Positions 1 through 7,353 of a DNA stretch of 56,411 bases are shown piece by piece (within the stretch, counting starts at the first letter, position 1; each line of letters starts with the position of its first letter). The notes under the pieces are model-generated. The model saw only the letters and a program-made list of their open reading frames with translations, had not been told where the DNA came from and searched no databases. The DNA comes from Calothrix sp. C42_A2020_038 (lineage in GTDB: Bacteria; Cyanobacteriota; Cyanobacteriia; Cyanobacteriales; Nostocaceae), in the NCBI GenBank assembly GCA_015272395.1, contig JACYLQ010000012.1, positions 1-56,411 of the forward strand, written 5' to 3'. Position numbers and translations under genes: made by a program.

Positions 1-2
1 CG

Positions 3-191
<189 letters not shown>

Positions 192-224
192 TTGTTTTTG
201 ATCAGAGGTCTTGTTTGATTAATC

Positions 225-256
225 AAAAAATCCTACCTTCTGGGTAGGGTTTTTTG
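225..256 (+). terminator. Intrinsic terminator of psbD
   Basis: A 6-bp GC-containing stem (CCTACC at 232-237 with GGTAGG at 243-248) is flanked by an A-run on the left and a run of six T on the right. It lies 34 bases after the psbD stop and matches a standard rho-independent terminator. Confidence 0.9.
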
Positions 257-288
257 TTTTCAGTTCCCCAACCTACAATTGAAAACAG

Positions 289-319
289 TAGACACAGTTT
301 TGAAAGTGTGTGCTATATT
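289..319 (+). promoter_or_regulatory. Candidate promoter of the structured RNA
   Basis: TAGACA at 289-294 could be a -35 box. TATATT at 314-319, preceded by the extended -10 dinucleotide TG at 311-312, could be a -10 box; the spacer is 19 bases. This would start transcription near 326-328, at the 5' edge of the structured RNA. The assignment is inferred from sequence only. Confidence 0.45.
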
Positions 320-325
320 TATCTA

Positions 326-625
326 CAGGAATAAACCCCCGGAAGCTTATGCTTCTGCCGACTTGAAACTAAGACCGTTTAGGCAACAAGGAGGTGATGC
401 CCATGATAGAAAGTAGTAAATGCATGGGTCATCAGGTTGCAGTTAGCCGGCTGAGTGCCGGGGCTGTTCTCTAGGAGTTACTCTTAGTCTGCTTATCTGA
501 CTGAGTTAGCTTAAGTAGCTAGATTATGCTTGGAGTTCCTTCCGGCAGTCTGGTTGCAACCTGAAGACCCGACTAGACCGCCCTTACTTAAGTCCCTCGA
601 TTTAAGTAAGGGCGGATAGTTTTTA
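326..625 (+). ncRNA. Structured non-coding RNA of about 290 nt, possibly HEARO/IscB omega-RNA-like
   Basis: There is no plausible ORF here, but the base pairing is extensive. Seen directly: hairpin GGAAGC/GCTTC (341-355); a 10-bp stem with one bulge pairing 396-405 with 423-433; a long-range 7-bp pairing AGGTTGC (434-440) with GCAACCT (556-562) that closes a multi-hairpin domain; hairpin CCGGC/GCCGG (447-461); hairpin CTAGGAG/CTCTTAG (471-487); and a perfect 14-bp terminal stem (578-591 with 602-615) followed by a T-run. It lies between psbD and the pterin dehydratase gene. The architecture and sequence recall the large RNAs (HEARO) found next to IscB genes in cyanobacteria, but no iscB is present, so it would be a standalone copy. 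That identity is recalled, not verified. tmRNA, RNase P RNA and SRP RNA signatures are absent. Confidence 0.7.
578..624 (+). terminator. Terminator of the structured RNA
   Basis: A perfect 14-bp stem (578-591 with 602-615) with a 10-base loop ends in GGGCGG and is followed by ATAGTTTTT. It is one of the strongest hairpins in the window and marks the 3' end of the RNA gene, isolating it from the gene starting at 729. Confidence 0.85.
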
Positions 626-728
626 TTGGTTATTTTTAATATTATAAAAGGTTAAAAAATAAATAAGTTGAAGTAAAATGCCAGTATGGGGATACAATCT
701 ACCACTACAAGTAGCTAGGAGATTCTGT

Positions 729-1010
729 ATGGCATTATTACTAAGCGATTCAGAAATTCAACAACGCTCACAAGCACTAAATGGATGGAGTATTGAAGGG
801 TCAACACTACGAACGACACGTAAGTTCCAAAACTTTATCCAAGCAATAGAGTTTGTTAATAAGCTTGTAGAACCAGCGGAGTCAGCAGGGCATCACCCAG
901 ATATAGAAATATCTTATAATAAAGTTAAGATTAGCTTAACTACTCATGACGCAGGTGGGTTGACAGAGAAAGATTTCGATTTAGCTCAAGTGATTTCGCA
1001 AATTAGTTAA
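729..1010 (+). CDS. Pterin-4a-carbinolamine dehydratase
   Basis: A 93-residue protein of the PCD/DCoH family, which dehydrates 4a-hydroxytetrahydropterin during pterin cofactor recycling in the cytosol. The catalytic signature ESAGHHPDIEISYNKV is clear, with the paired histidines, and the family's THDAGGLTEKD segment follows. The start at 729 is chosen because AGGAG (717-721) lies 7 bases upstream and the resulting length matches the family; an in-frame ATG at 678 would add 17 residues with no ribosome binding site. The gene stands alone between the RNA gene and an AT-rich hairpin. A second pterin-related gene (tandem PTPS, 5005) lies 4 kb downstream, but nothing ties the two into one operon. 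Confidence 0.93.
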   Translation: MALLLSDSEIQQRSQALNGWSIEGSTLRTTRKFQNFIQAIEFVNKLVEPAESAGHHPDIEISYNKVKISLTTHDAGGLTEKDFDLAQVISQIS

Positions 1011-1035
1011 AGCTTGTATTTCAGTATAATTACTG

Positions 1036-1075
1036 ATTGATAATTAACGATTTAAATAAATCATTAATTATCAAT
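1036..1075 (+). terminator. AT-rich hairpin after the pterin dehydratase
   Basis: An 18-base arm (1036-1053) pairs with 1058-1075 with a single C-A mismatch and a 4-base loop. There is no clear T-run, so it may be a terminator or an mRNA 3'-end stabiliser. Confidence 0.5.
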
Positions 1076-1239
1076 TAGTGAAGGGTGAAATATTAGCATT
1101 TGAATTCAGTGTTTTAACTGAGTCCTAACATTATTGAAAGCGAAAATAAACAGGAGAAAAATCTACTGTCAGTGTCAGATTTGTCGTAGAAAAATATTTT
1201 TAGGGGCATGTGACAGTTAAGCGTGTGAACGTTATCATC

Positions 1240-1270
1240 TTGTCATAGAGCAAAAATGTTGTTTTATAAT
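1240..1270 (+). promoter_or_regulatory. Candidate promoter of the porin gene
   Basis: TTGTCA (1240-1245) and a consensus TATAAT (1265-1270) are separated by 19 bases. Transcription would start near 1277, giving a leader of about 195 bases before the porin start. Between 1076 and 1239 no gene or other strong signal was seen. Confidence 0.5.
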
Positions 1271-1471
1271 AACTAGTTATAAGCAGCTTTTTTGCATAAG
1301 TTAACTGTACAAATAGTTAGCAGAACTCTGTTAACTTTTGCTAAAACTAAAATTGTAGATGTGGGCACTTTTGCCTGAGTCCACAAGTCTAAATGGAAAG
1401 TAGCATTAACTAAACATAGATTAGTTGCAGCAAACAAAATGTCTACACGAGGTGTGAGGAGAACAGGAAAG

Positions 1472-3325
1472 ATGTCAAATATCTTGTGGAAATCCCTAGT
1501 GGTGAGTCCAGCAGTATTGGGTGCGACGCTTTTAGTATCAACGTCCGCATTTGCTGTGGGCAGCAAGACAACTGAAGTGAATGTAGCAGAATCGAATGTA
1601 TCTGAAGAAACTGCGCCCTTAACTGCATCCACAGAAACTACAACAAACACAACATCAGGCTTTACAGCAGTTACTCCAGTTGAAACTGCAAAAAAACCAG
1701 ATTTGTTGGCACAAGCGCAACAAACTGATGTCAACACTCTGGATCAGATCAACAAATATAGTAGTGAAGGAAAGGGCGCCAATTCTCAAGGTCAAGTGAC
1801 ATCGGTTTCCCAGTTCTCCGATGTACAACCAACAGATTGGGCTTTCCAAGCATTGCAATCGTTGGTAGAACGTTATGGTTGTATCGCAGGTTATCCTAAC
1901 GGTACCTATCGTGGGAATCGGGCGTTAACTCGTTATGAATTTGCCGCAGGTTTGAATGCTTGTTTAGACCGTGTAAATGAATTAATTGCGACTGCAACTG
2001 CTGACTTGGTCAGAAAAGAAGATTTAGCAACCTTGCAGCGTTTACAAGAAGAATTCTCAGCAGAATTAGCAACCCTACGCGGTCGTGTCGATGCATTAGA
2101 AGCACGCACTGCTGAATTGGAAGCAAACCAGTTCTCAACCACAACTAAGTTAGTGGGTGAAGCCATCTTCGCTGTTAGTGATGCATTTGGTGATCAAGCA
2201 GGTGATAGAAACAATACAGTTTTCCAAAACCGTATTCGTCTTGACTTACAAACCAGCTTCACTGGCAGAGACGTATTACATACTCGTTTAGCAACAGGTA
2301 ATGCACGTCGTTTTGACTTAGGTGTACCTGGTGGTGTCAACGGTACGTTTGAAAACACTCAAACCTTTAACATAAGTGGCGATGCAAACAACAGCGTAAA
2401 TCTAGACTGGTTAGCATACTATGTACCCATTGGACCAGCTCAATTGTATGTAGTGGCAACAGGTGGTATTCACAGTGACTACGCTGCAACTAACAACCCC
2501 TACTTTGAAGACTACGACGGTGGTAATGGCGCCTTGTCAACATTTGCATCTCAAAACCCGATCTACCGGATTGGTGGTGGTGCAGGTGCTGCATTGAGCA
2601 TACCATTTGGTAGAGGTGGCGGAATTCTCAGACCGAGTTCGGTTACTGTAGGTTACCTGGCATCAGATACTCCTGGCCAAGGACCCAATGTCCCAACTCC
2701 AGGTTCAGGTATATTTGAAGGTAACTATGCTGCACTCGGTCAGTTGAACTTCAACTTGGGTGAGCGCATTGCTTTTGCGGCTACTTATGTACACGGTTAT
2801 CACGGCGCCGGTAGCACCTTATTTGATGCTGGCGGTCTTGGCGGCTCAGGAGATGTTACCAATTTAAATGGTATCGGTTCCTTAAATAGAAACATTCCAG
2901 TTGTAGGTACCCGTCAAGCGAACCTTCTAGACAGCCCATCTTCAAGTAATTCTTACGGCGCTTCAGTTGCATTTAGACCTAGTGACAGACTCTCTATCAG
3001 TGGCTTCGTTTCTTACCACGATATCACCAGCCAAGGAAGTAATAATGACTTTGAAGCTTGGAGTTACGGTGCTGGTATCGCGCTACCTGACTTTGGTAAG
3101 AAAGGTAACGTGCTAGGTATCTTTGCAGGCGCCCAGCCTTATGCTTTGGGTCGTGGTACAACTGGTAACAGAAACGTTCCTTACCACATCGAAGGTTTCT
3201 ACAAGTATCGTGTTAGCGATAATATCTCCATCACCCCTGGTGTAATCTGGTTAACAGCTCCAGGTCAAAGCAACAACAACGATGATGCTATCATCGGTAC
3301 CCTTAGAACTACTTTCACATTCTAA
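1472..3325 (+). CDS. SLH-domain OprB-type outer-membrane porin
   Basis: A 617-residue cyanobacterial porin. It has an N-terminal signal peptide (about residues 1-28, ending TSAFA), an acidic/Thr-rich linker, one S-layer-homology domain (about 113-174, containing FSDVQPTDWAFQAL and ALTRYEFAAGL) that binds the cell wall, a coiled coil (about 184-219) and a C-terminal beta-barrel ending in Phe, as usual for outer-membrane proteins. The family forms the main diffusion channels of the cyanobacterial outer membrane; some members are annotated as iron-uptake porins. The start at 1472 is preferred because the signal peptide begins there and GAGGAG lies 11 bases upstream; an in-frame ATG at 1439 would put charged residues before it. 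The gene is monocistronic, between its own promoter and terminator. Confidence 0.93.
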   Translation: MSNILWKSLVVSPAVLGATLLVSTSAFAVGSKTTEVNVAESNVSEETAPLTASTETTTNTTSGFTAVTPVETAKKPDLLAQAQQTDVNTLDQINKYSSEGKGANSQGQVTSVSQFSDVQPTDWAFQALQSLVERYGCIAGYPNGTYRGNRALTRYEFAAGLNACLDRVNELIATATADLVRKEDLATLQRLQEEFSAELATLRGRVDALEARTAELEANQFSTTTKLVGEAIFAVSDAFGDQAGDRNNTVFQNRIRLDLQTSFTGRDVLHTRLATGNARRFDLGVPGGVNGTFENTQTFNISGDANNSVNLDWLAYYVPIGPAQLYVVATGGIHSDYAATNNPYFEDYDGGNGALSTFASQNPIYRIGGGAGAALSIPFGRGGGILRPSSVTVGYLASDTPGQGPNVPTPGSGIFEGNYAALGQLNFNLGERIAFAATYVHGYHGAGSTLFDAGGLGGSGDVTNLNGIGSLNRNIPVVGTRQANLLDSPSSSNSYGASVAFRPSDRLSISGFVSYHDITSQGSNNDFEAWSYGAGIALPDFGKKGNVLGIFAGAQPYALGRGTTGNRNVPYHIEGFYKYRVSDNISITPGVIWLTAPGQSNNNDDAIIGTLRTTFTF

Positions 3326-3360
3326 GCCTGTTACTGGCTTCTAAATTTGAAAATTTAGAA

Positions 3361-3398
3361 AAATAATTCCCCACAGTTTTGCGGGGAATTATTTTATT
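3361..3398 (+). terminator. Intrinsic terminator of the porin gene
   Basis: AAATAATTCCCC at 3361-3372 pairs with GGGGAATTATTTT at 3383-3395 and is followed by more T. A second perfect AT-rich hairpin (3340-3360) precedes it. Confidence 0.93.
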
Positions 3399-3492
3399 TT
3401 GTAGCGAAATCCAACAAAGCCTAGTGGATAACCGGAGTATACTAGAAGAAATCTCTATGAATATATTGGCTATTTGGCTATATTGACCGCCT

Positions 3493-3930
3493 ATGGAATT
3501 ATCATGTAAATCACAATATGCAATATTGGCTTTATTAGAACTAACTTCTCAATACCAAAACGGAGAACCATTACAAATTCGACAAATAGCAGCACAGCAA
3601 AATATACCCGACCGCTATTTAGAACAATTATTGGCAACTCTTAGACGTGGAGGTATTCTCAAAAGCCAACGCGGTTCTAAAGGAGGCTATCTTCTCGCCC
3701 GTGAACCTTGCAAAATAACGATATATGATGTTTTAATTTGTTTAGAAGGCTTTGATATTAGAATTTCCGAAGAAGAGGTTAAGCCAAAAACGCCAGATTG
3801 CTCTGTTATTGAAGAAGTTTGGCAAGAAGCTCGTCAAGCTGCAAACTTGATTTTACAAAAATACACCCTTGCCGATTTGTGCGAAAAACGCGATGCCCGT
3901 AGCCAATTGGATATCATGTATTACATTTAA
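3493..3930 (+). CDS. Rrf2-family transcriptional regulator
   Basis: A 145-residue winged-helix regulator of the Rrf2 family (IscR, NsrR and CymR belong here). The N-terminus MELSCKSQYAILALLEL and the wing RGSKGGYLLAREP are characteristic. Rrf2 proteins that bind an Fe-S cluster carry three closely spaced Cys near residues 92-106. Here only one Cys is visible in that region (PDCSVIEEVW), so this member probably does not hold a cluster and may respond to a metabolite instead. The regulated genes are unknown; the flanking porin and DnaJ genes have separate signals. Confidence 0.9.
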   Translation: MELSCKSQYAILALLELTSQYQNGEPLQIRQIAAQQNIPDRYLEQLLATLRRGGILKSQRGSKGGYLLAREPCKITIYDVLICLEGFDIRISEEEVKPKTPDCSVIEEVWQEARQAANLILQKYTLADLCEKRDARSQLDIMYYI

Positions 3931-4055
3931 CTTCAACTACAGTGTTCGGAGCAAGATTAAAGTTTACACTCCGGACTCTGTGTTTCCCTGTTTACTTATG
4001 TTCTAGATTACCTTAACCAGGTTTGATATTTGATATACTGTAAACGGGTTAAAAA

Positions 4056-4164
4056 TGTCATTCTGAGTAAAACGTAAATCGAAGCTTTTATTTGCAAGGT
4101 AAAATCTTCTAGATGCTTTAATTAGCGACAATTTCCTTCGCCACGCTCAGGAATCAGCATGACA
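4056..4164. repeat. Degenerate MITE-like inverted repeat
   Basis: TGTCATTCTGAG at 4056-4067 faces CTCAGGAATCAGCATGACA near 4146-4164. The termini resemble a small palindromic repeat with TGTCATTCTGAG ends that I recall as widespread in bacterial genomes, but the interior is diverged and non-coding. It lies between the Rrf2 and DnaJ genes. Confidence 0.45.
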
Positions 4165-4204
4165 CAAGTCTAAATGTAACCCAATTGTAGTATATATTGA
4201 ATTA

Positions 4205-4897
4205 ATGTCAGATCAAAACCACTACGATACTCTCAACGTCAGTCAAAATGCGAGCCAAGCCGAAATCAAACAAGCTTATCGTCGCTTGGTAAAGTTATTT
4301 CATCCAGATATTAACCCAGAAACTACAGATCCAGAAGAAATAATTCGTATCAATGCAGCTTATGAAGTATTGGGTGATCAAAAAAGCCGTCAAAACTACG
4401 ACCGTAGGTTAAATAAACATTCGCGAGATTACAGTACAAATCAGCAGCATACGGAAAATATACAGAAGCAACAAGTCAAGCGTCAAACAGGAAGAGATAT
4501 TGACGAATTAGTTGAGCAATGGCTGCAAAGAATTTATTATCCAGTAAATGAGACATTAATTGCGATTATTTACTCGCTGCAAGAACAAATCGATAATTTA
4601 GCAGCAGATCCCTTCGACTCGGAATTATTAGAAGCGTTTCAGGAATACTTAGATAACTGTCGCGAACAACTCAAGCAAGCGCAAGTTCTTTTTCGTTCAC
4701 TGCCCAACCCACCTTCTCTTGCCAGAACAGCAGCACATCTTTATTATTGTTTGAATCAAGTTAGTGACGGTTTAGACGAATTAAAATATTTTCCGCTTAA
4801 CTTCGACGAAAATTATCTGCACACAGGACAAGAAATGTTTCGTATTGCCGATCAACTTTTATATGAAGCACAAGATTCTTTAAATATATATAGATAG
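4205..4897 (+). CDS. DnaJ-domain protein
   Basis: A 230-residue protein with an N-terminal J domain (about residues 6-70) containing the HPD tripeptide at 33-35 that stimulates the ATPase of Hsp70/DnaK. The Gly/Phe-rich and zinc-finger regions of true DnaJ are absent, so this is a type III (J-only) co-chaperone. The C-terminal 150 residues are helical, with no recognised domain, and probably give client specificity. No partner chaperone gene lies nearby. Confidence 0.9.
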   Translation: MSDQNHYDTLNVSQNASQAEIKQAYRRLVKLFHPDINPETTDPEEIIRINAAYEVLGDQKSRQNYDRRLNKHSRDYSTNQQHTENIQKQQVKRQTGRDIDELVEQWLQRIYYPVNETLIAIIYSLQEQIDNLAADPFDSELLEAFQEYLDNCREQLKQAQVLFRSLPNPPSLARTAAHLYYCLNQVSDGLDELKYFPLNFDENYLHTGQEMFRIADQLLYEAQDSLNIYR

Positions 4898-5004
4898 AGA
4901 CTGTGGTAAGTAGTGAAAATACAACTCACTACGAACTCCATAATTAGTTTATGCTGGTAGCAGTGATACGTTAAGAAATTTTAAATTCTGCTGCTAAGGT
5001 ACTC

Positions 5005-5877
5005 ATGCAATGCATTGTTAACCGTCGCGCGCAGTTCTCGGCAAGTCATCGTTATTGGTTGCCGGAGTTGAGCGAAGCCGAAAATTACGAGAAATTTGGT
5101 GCGTGCGCCAAATTTCCCGGACATGGACATAACTATGTTTTATTCGTTTCCCTACTAGGAGAACTCGATGAATATGGCATGGTTCTAAATTTATCTGATG
5201 TCAAACATGTAATCAAGCGGGAAGTCACGGGTCAATTAGATTACTCGTTTCTCAATGATGCGTGGTCGGAGTTCCAAGAAACTCTACCAACAACAGAAAA
5301 TATTGCACGGGTAATTTGGGACAAACTAGTACCACATTTACCTGTAATTCGCATACAGCTATTTGAACATCCTGAACTTTGGGCAGATTATATGGGTAAT
5401 GCAATGGAAGCTTATCTCACCGTTAGCACTCACTTTAGTGCAGCACATCGTTTAGCACATCCCAGTTTGAGTGACGAAAAGAATTTTGAGATTTATGGTA
5501 AGTGCGCGCGTCCTAATGGTCATGGGCATAATTACCACTTAGAAGTAACTGTCAAAGGTGAAATCGATAAGCGTACTGGTATGTTAGTCGATTTAGGCGC
5601 CTTACAAAAAGTCATTGACGATTATGTAATTGAAGCTTTTGATCACACTTTCTTAAACAAAGACATTACTTACTTTAGTGAAGTAGTACCAACGGCAGAA
5701 AATATTGCACTCTATATTAGTAACCTACTACGGGCACCAGTTCAAAAAATAGGCGCCACCCTGCACAAAATAAAACTCATAGAAAGTCCTAACAACTCTT
5801 GTGAAATTTACTGTAATGACTCTCTAGCTAACGCACCTACTCAAACACAAAATCAACCAGTCTTAGCACAAGTTTAA
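5005..5877 (+). CDS. Tandem-domain 6-pyruvoyl-tetrahydropterin synthase / QueD-like protein
   Basis: 290 residues containing two PTPS/QueD domains (about 1-130 and 135-270), where the usual enzyme has one of about 120-140. Each copy carries the zinc ligands (FSASH or FSAAH, then GHGHNY) and the Cys of the catalytic centre (FGACAKF; YGKCARP). The second copy has the catalytic Asp-His in FDHTFLN. The first has Tyr in place of that His (LDYSFLND), so it may be catalytically impaired and structural. Single-domain relatives convert 7,8-dihydroneopterin triphosphate to 6-pyruvoyl- or 6-carboxy-tetrahydropterin in biopterin or queuosine synthesis. Which product applies here cannot be decided from sequence. 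It is transcribed alone toward a shared terminator. Confidence 0.88.
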   Translation: MQCIVNRRAQFSASHRYWLPELSEAENYEKFGACAKFPGHGHNYVLFVSLLGELDEYGMVLNLSDVKHVIKREVTGQLDYSFLNDAWSEFQETLPTTENIARVIWDKLVPHLPVIRIQLFEHPELWADYMGNAMEAYLTVSTHFSAAHRLAHPSLSDEKNFEIYGKCARPNGHGHNYHLEVTVKGEIDKRTGMLVDLGALQKVIDDYVIEAFDHTFLNKDITYFSEVVPTAENIALYISNLLRAPVQKIGATLHKIKLIESPNNSCEIYCNDSLANAPTQTQNQPVLAQV

Positions 5878-5884
5878 ATTATGC

Positions 5885-5917
5885 GTGGTAGTAAGCGTTC
5901 TTTTCGCTGACTACCAC
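5885..5917. terminator. Bidirectional terminator between convergent genes
   Basis: GTGGTAGT (5885-5892) pairs with ACTACCAC (5910-5917), and inside it AGCG (5894-5897) pairs with CGCT (5905-5908). It lies in the 57-base gap between the PTPS gene (+) and the methyltransferase gene (-) and can serve both. Confidence 0.75.
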
Positions 5918-5934
5918 TGACCGTGACGTTTTAT

Positions 5935-6852
5935 CTATATAACTTGAGAGATCATTGTACGGTGACGTGGGCTATTGGAAGCGATGACAGGCGCCGCAAA
6001 ACCTGCTTCGATTAAAGCTTGCTCAATATCCAAGCTAAAATATTCGTCTAAGTAAGGTTCTGTACTTTTGAGTAATGTGAACACATAAGCAGGCATCATT
6101 TTAAAAGCTTCTGCTTTCGGATTCATGTCCATTATTGCCAAATGACCACCTGGACGCAATAACCTTCGGGCTTCAGCAAAAATTTGCCGGGTGGCAGATT
6201 GAGGTAGTTCGTGACAAACAAGGAAGATCGATACTAAATCAAACGATGCATCAGGTAAACCTGTAGATTCTGCTGCTGCGTGAACCCAATTGATTTTGAC
6301 TTTTTTTTGCGCTGCACGATAATGAGCGACAGCAAGAAAATAAGGTGATAAGTCTAAACCTGTTATTTGTGCATTTGGATATAAATTTTGTAGTGCAAAA
6401 GTACTCATTCCAACACTACATCCCATATCAAGAATCTGAAGGGGTTGTTTGGGTATATATTTCTCAAGAATATTATGATAATTTTGACGCAATTTTGTAT
6501 CACCTTGGGCGCCAGCATCTTGCCAAATTTTTGCGTGGACAGCGTATGCGGCAGGTTCAACTTCAAATGCAGCTAACCAGCTCATATTACCACTTTCATA
6601 TGCATGGAACGAAGTTAGGTAATATTCTGGGTATGATAAATCGGCATTTTTGACCTGATTTACATCATACTGCCAGTCACGGGCTTTAAGTGTTTCAACT
6701 TCTGCTTTCCAGGGTATGCCAAGCTGATGCGCGCGTTTTATCATCATTTGACGTGCTTGGTGTTTAGCTAAACTTGCCAAAGGTTTAATCGCGAGTATGC
6801 CATTAACTAAACTTGATGCCATATCTGGAGTGTTTTTAACCACAGTCATCAT
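5935..6852 (-). CDS. Class I SAM-dependent methyltransferase
   Basis: 305 residues. A C-terminal Rossmann-like methyltransferase domain (about 130-270) has motif I LDMGCSVGMS, the acidic end of strand 2 (ITGLDLSP) and the post-motif LLRPGGHLAIMDMNP, typical of the UbiE/Methyltransf_11 group. The N-terminal 125 residues are an alpha-helical extension containing YPEYYLTSFHAYESGNMSW, a stretch I recall only from cyanobacterial homologues. The substrate is unknown. Upstream lies a 500-base non-coding region with repeats, so it is probably monocistronic. Confidence 0.85.
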   Translation of the reverse strand: MMTVVKNTPDMASSLVNGILAIKPLASLAKHQARQMMIKRAHQLGIPWKAEVETLKARDWQYDVNQVKNADLSYPEYYLTSFHAYESGNMSWLAAFEVEPAAYAVHAKIWQDAGAQGDTKLRQNYHNILEKYIPKQPLQILDMGCSVGMSTFALQNLYPNAQITGLDLSPYFLAVAHYRAAQKKVKINWVHAAAESTGLPDASFDLVSIFLVCHELPQSATRQIFAEARRLLRPGGHLAIMDMNPKAEAFKMMPAYVFTLLKSTEPYLDEYFSLDIEQALIEAGFAAPVIASNSPRHRTMISQVI

Positions 6853-6973
6853 ATCGGCTCAATACTTCAAGTCGTAAAATCTCAATAAAATCAATGCTAA
6901 TCTGAACTTGCTTTGAGAAAAAGTTAAAAAATATGTATTTAGCAAATAAAGCAAGAATATCTGGCGCTATCTG

Positions 6974-7272
6974 GTACTACTGGTTTGTGTCAAAAGTTTT
7001 GGGGTGTAGAAAAATTAGCAACGGATGATGAACGGATGTAGCGGATAATTGATTTTACAGCAGTTTTTAGGTTGCGCTCTTGTATAGAGATAAAAATCAA
7101 ACTGTTGGGGAGTGGGCAGAGAGTACCCGTTCTGCTGTATTTAACCAACTTGAAATTTACTGTAAATAACTGGACCTTGTTTGTAACCAATAACCCATCC
7201 GCTATATCTGTTGCTAACCAACTACCCAAAATTAATGACATCAATCACTATGGTTGAGTTAACCAGTAGTAC
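6974..7272. repeat. Large imperfect inverted repeat of about 300 bp (MITE-like)
   Basis: The ends are a perfect 12-bp inverted pair: GTACTACTGGTT at 6974-6985 and AACCAGTAGTAC at 7261-7272. Imperfect complementarity continues inward: TTAGCAAC...GTAGCGGAT on the left matches the complement of ATCCGCTATA...GTTGCTAA on the right. A third copy of the end sequence occurs at 7306-7317. The interior encodes nothing convincing and contains the 107-bp repeat described separately. The whole could be a non-autonomous transposon or the folded remains of two nested insertions. Confidence 0.6.
7059..7165 (+). repeat. 107-bp MITE-like repeat, copy 1
   Basis: This block is nearly identical to 51911-52017, about 45 kb away and in the same orientation, differing at roughly eight positions. 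Its ends are imperfect inverted repeats: TTACAGCAGTTTTTAGGTTG on the left, CAACTTGAAATTTACTGTAA on the right. It has no coding capacity. Two copies in one 56-kb window suggest a dispersed family. Confidence 0.85.
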
Positions 7273-7353
7273 TATCAAAAGTTATTGCTCAAGCAACCAA
7301 ATTTCGTACTACTGGTTTAAAGCCAATTAGCTAGGGCTATTGATAACTCCTAA

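Noticed and set aside
326-625. RNase P RNA, tmRNA or cobalamin riboswitch as identity of the structured RNA
   Set aside because: The conserved cores (RNase P AGAGGAAAGTCC, tmRNA tag and tRNA-like ends, B12 box) are absent, and no coding gene follows in riboswitch position.
1273-1737. 154-codon open frame on the minus strand over the porin leader and 5' end
   Set aside because: It lies antisense to the signal peptide and linker of a convincing porin gene, with a composition typical of a shadow frame and no recognisable domain.
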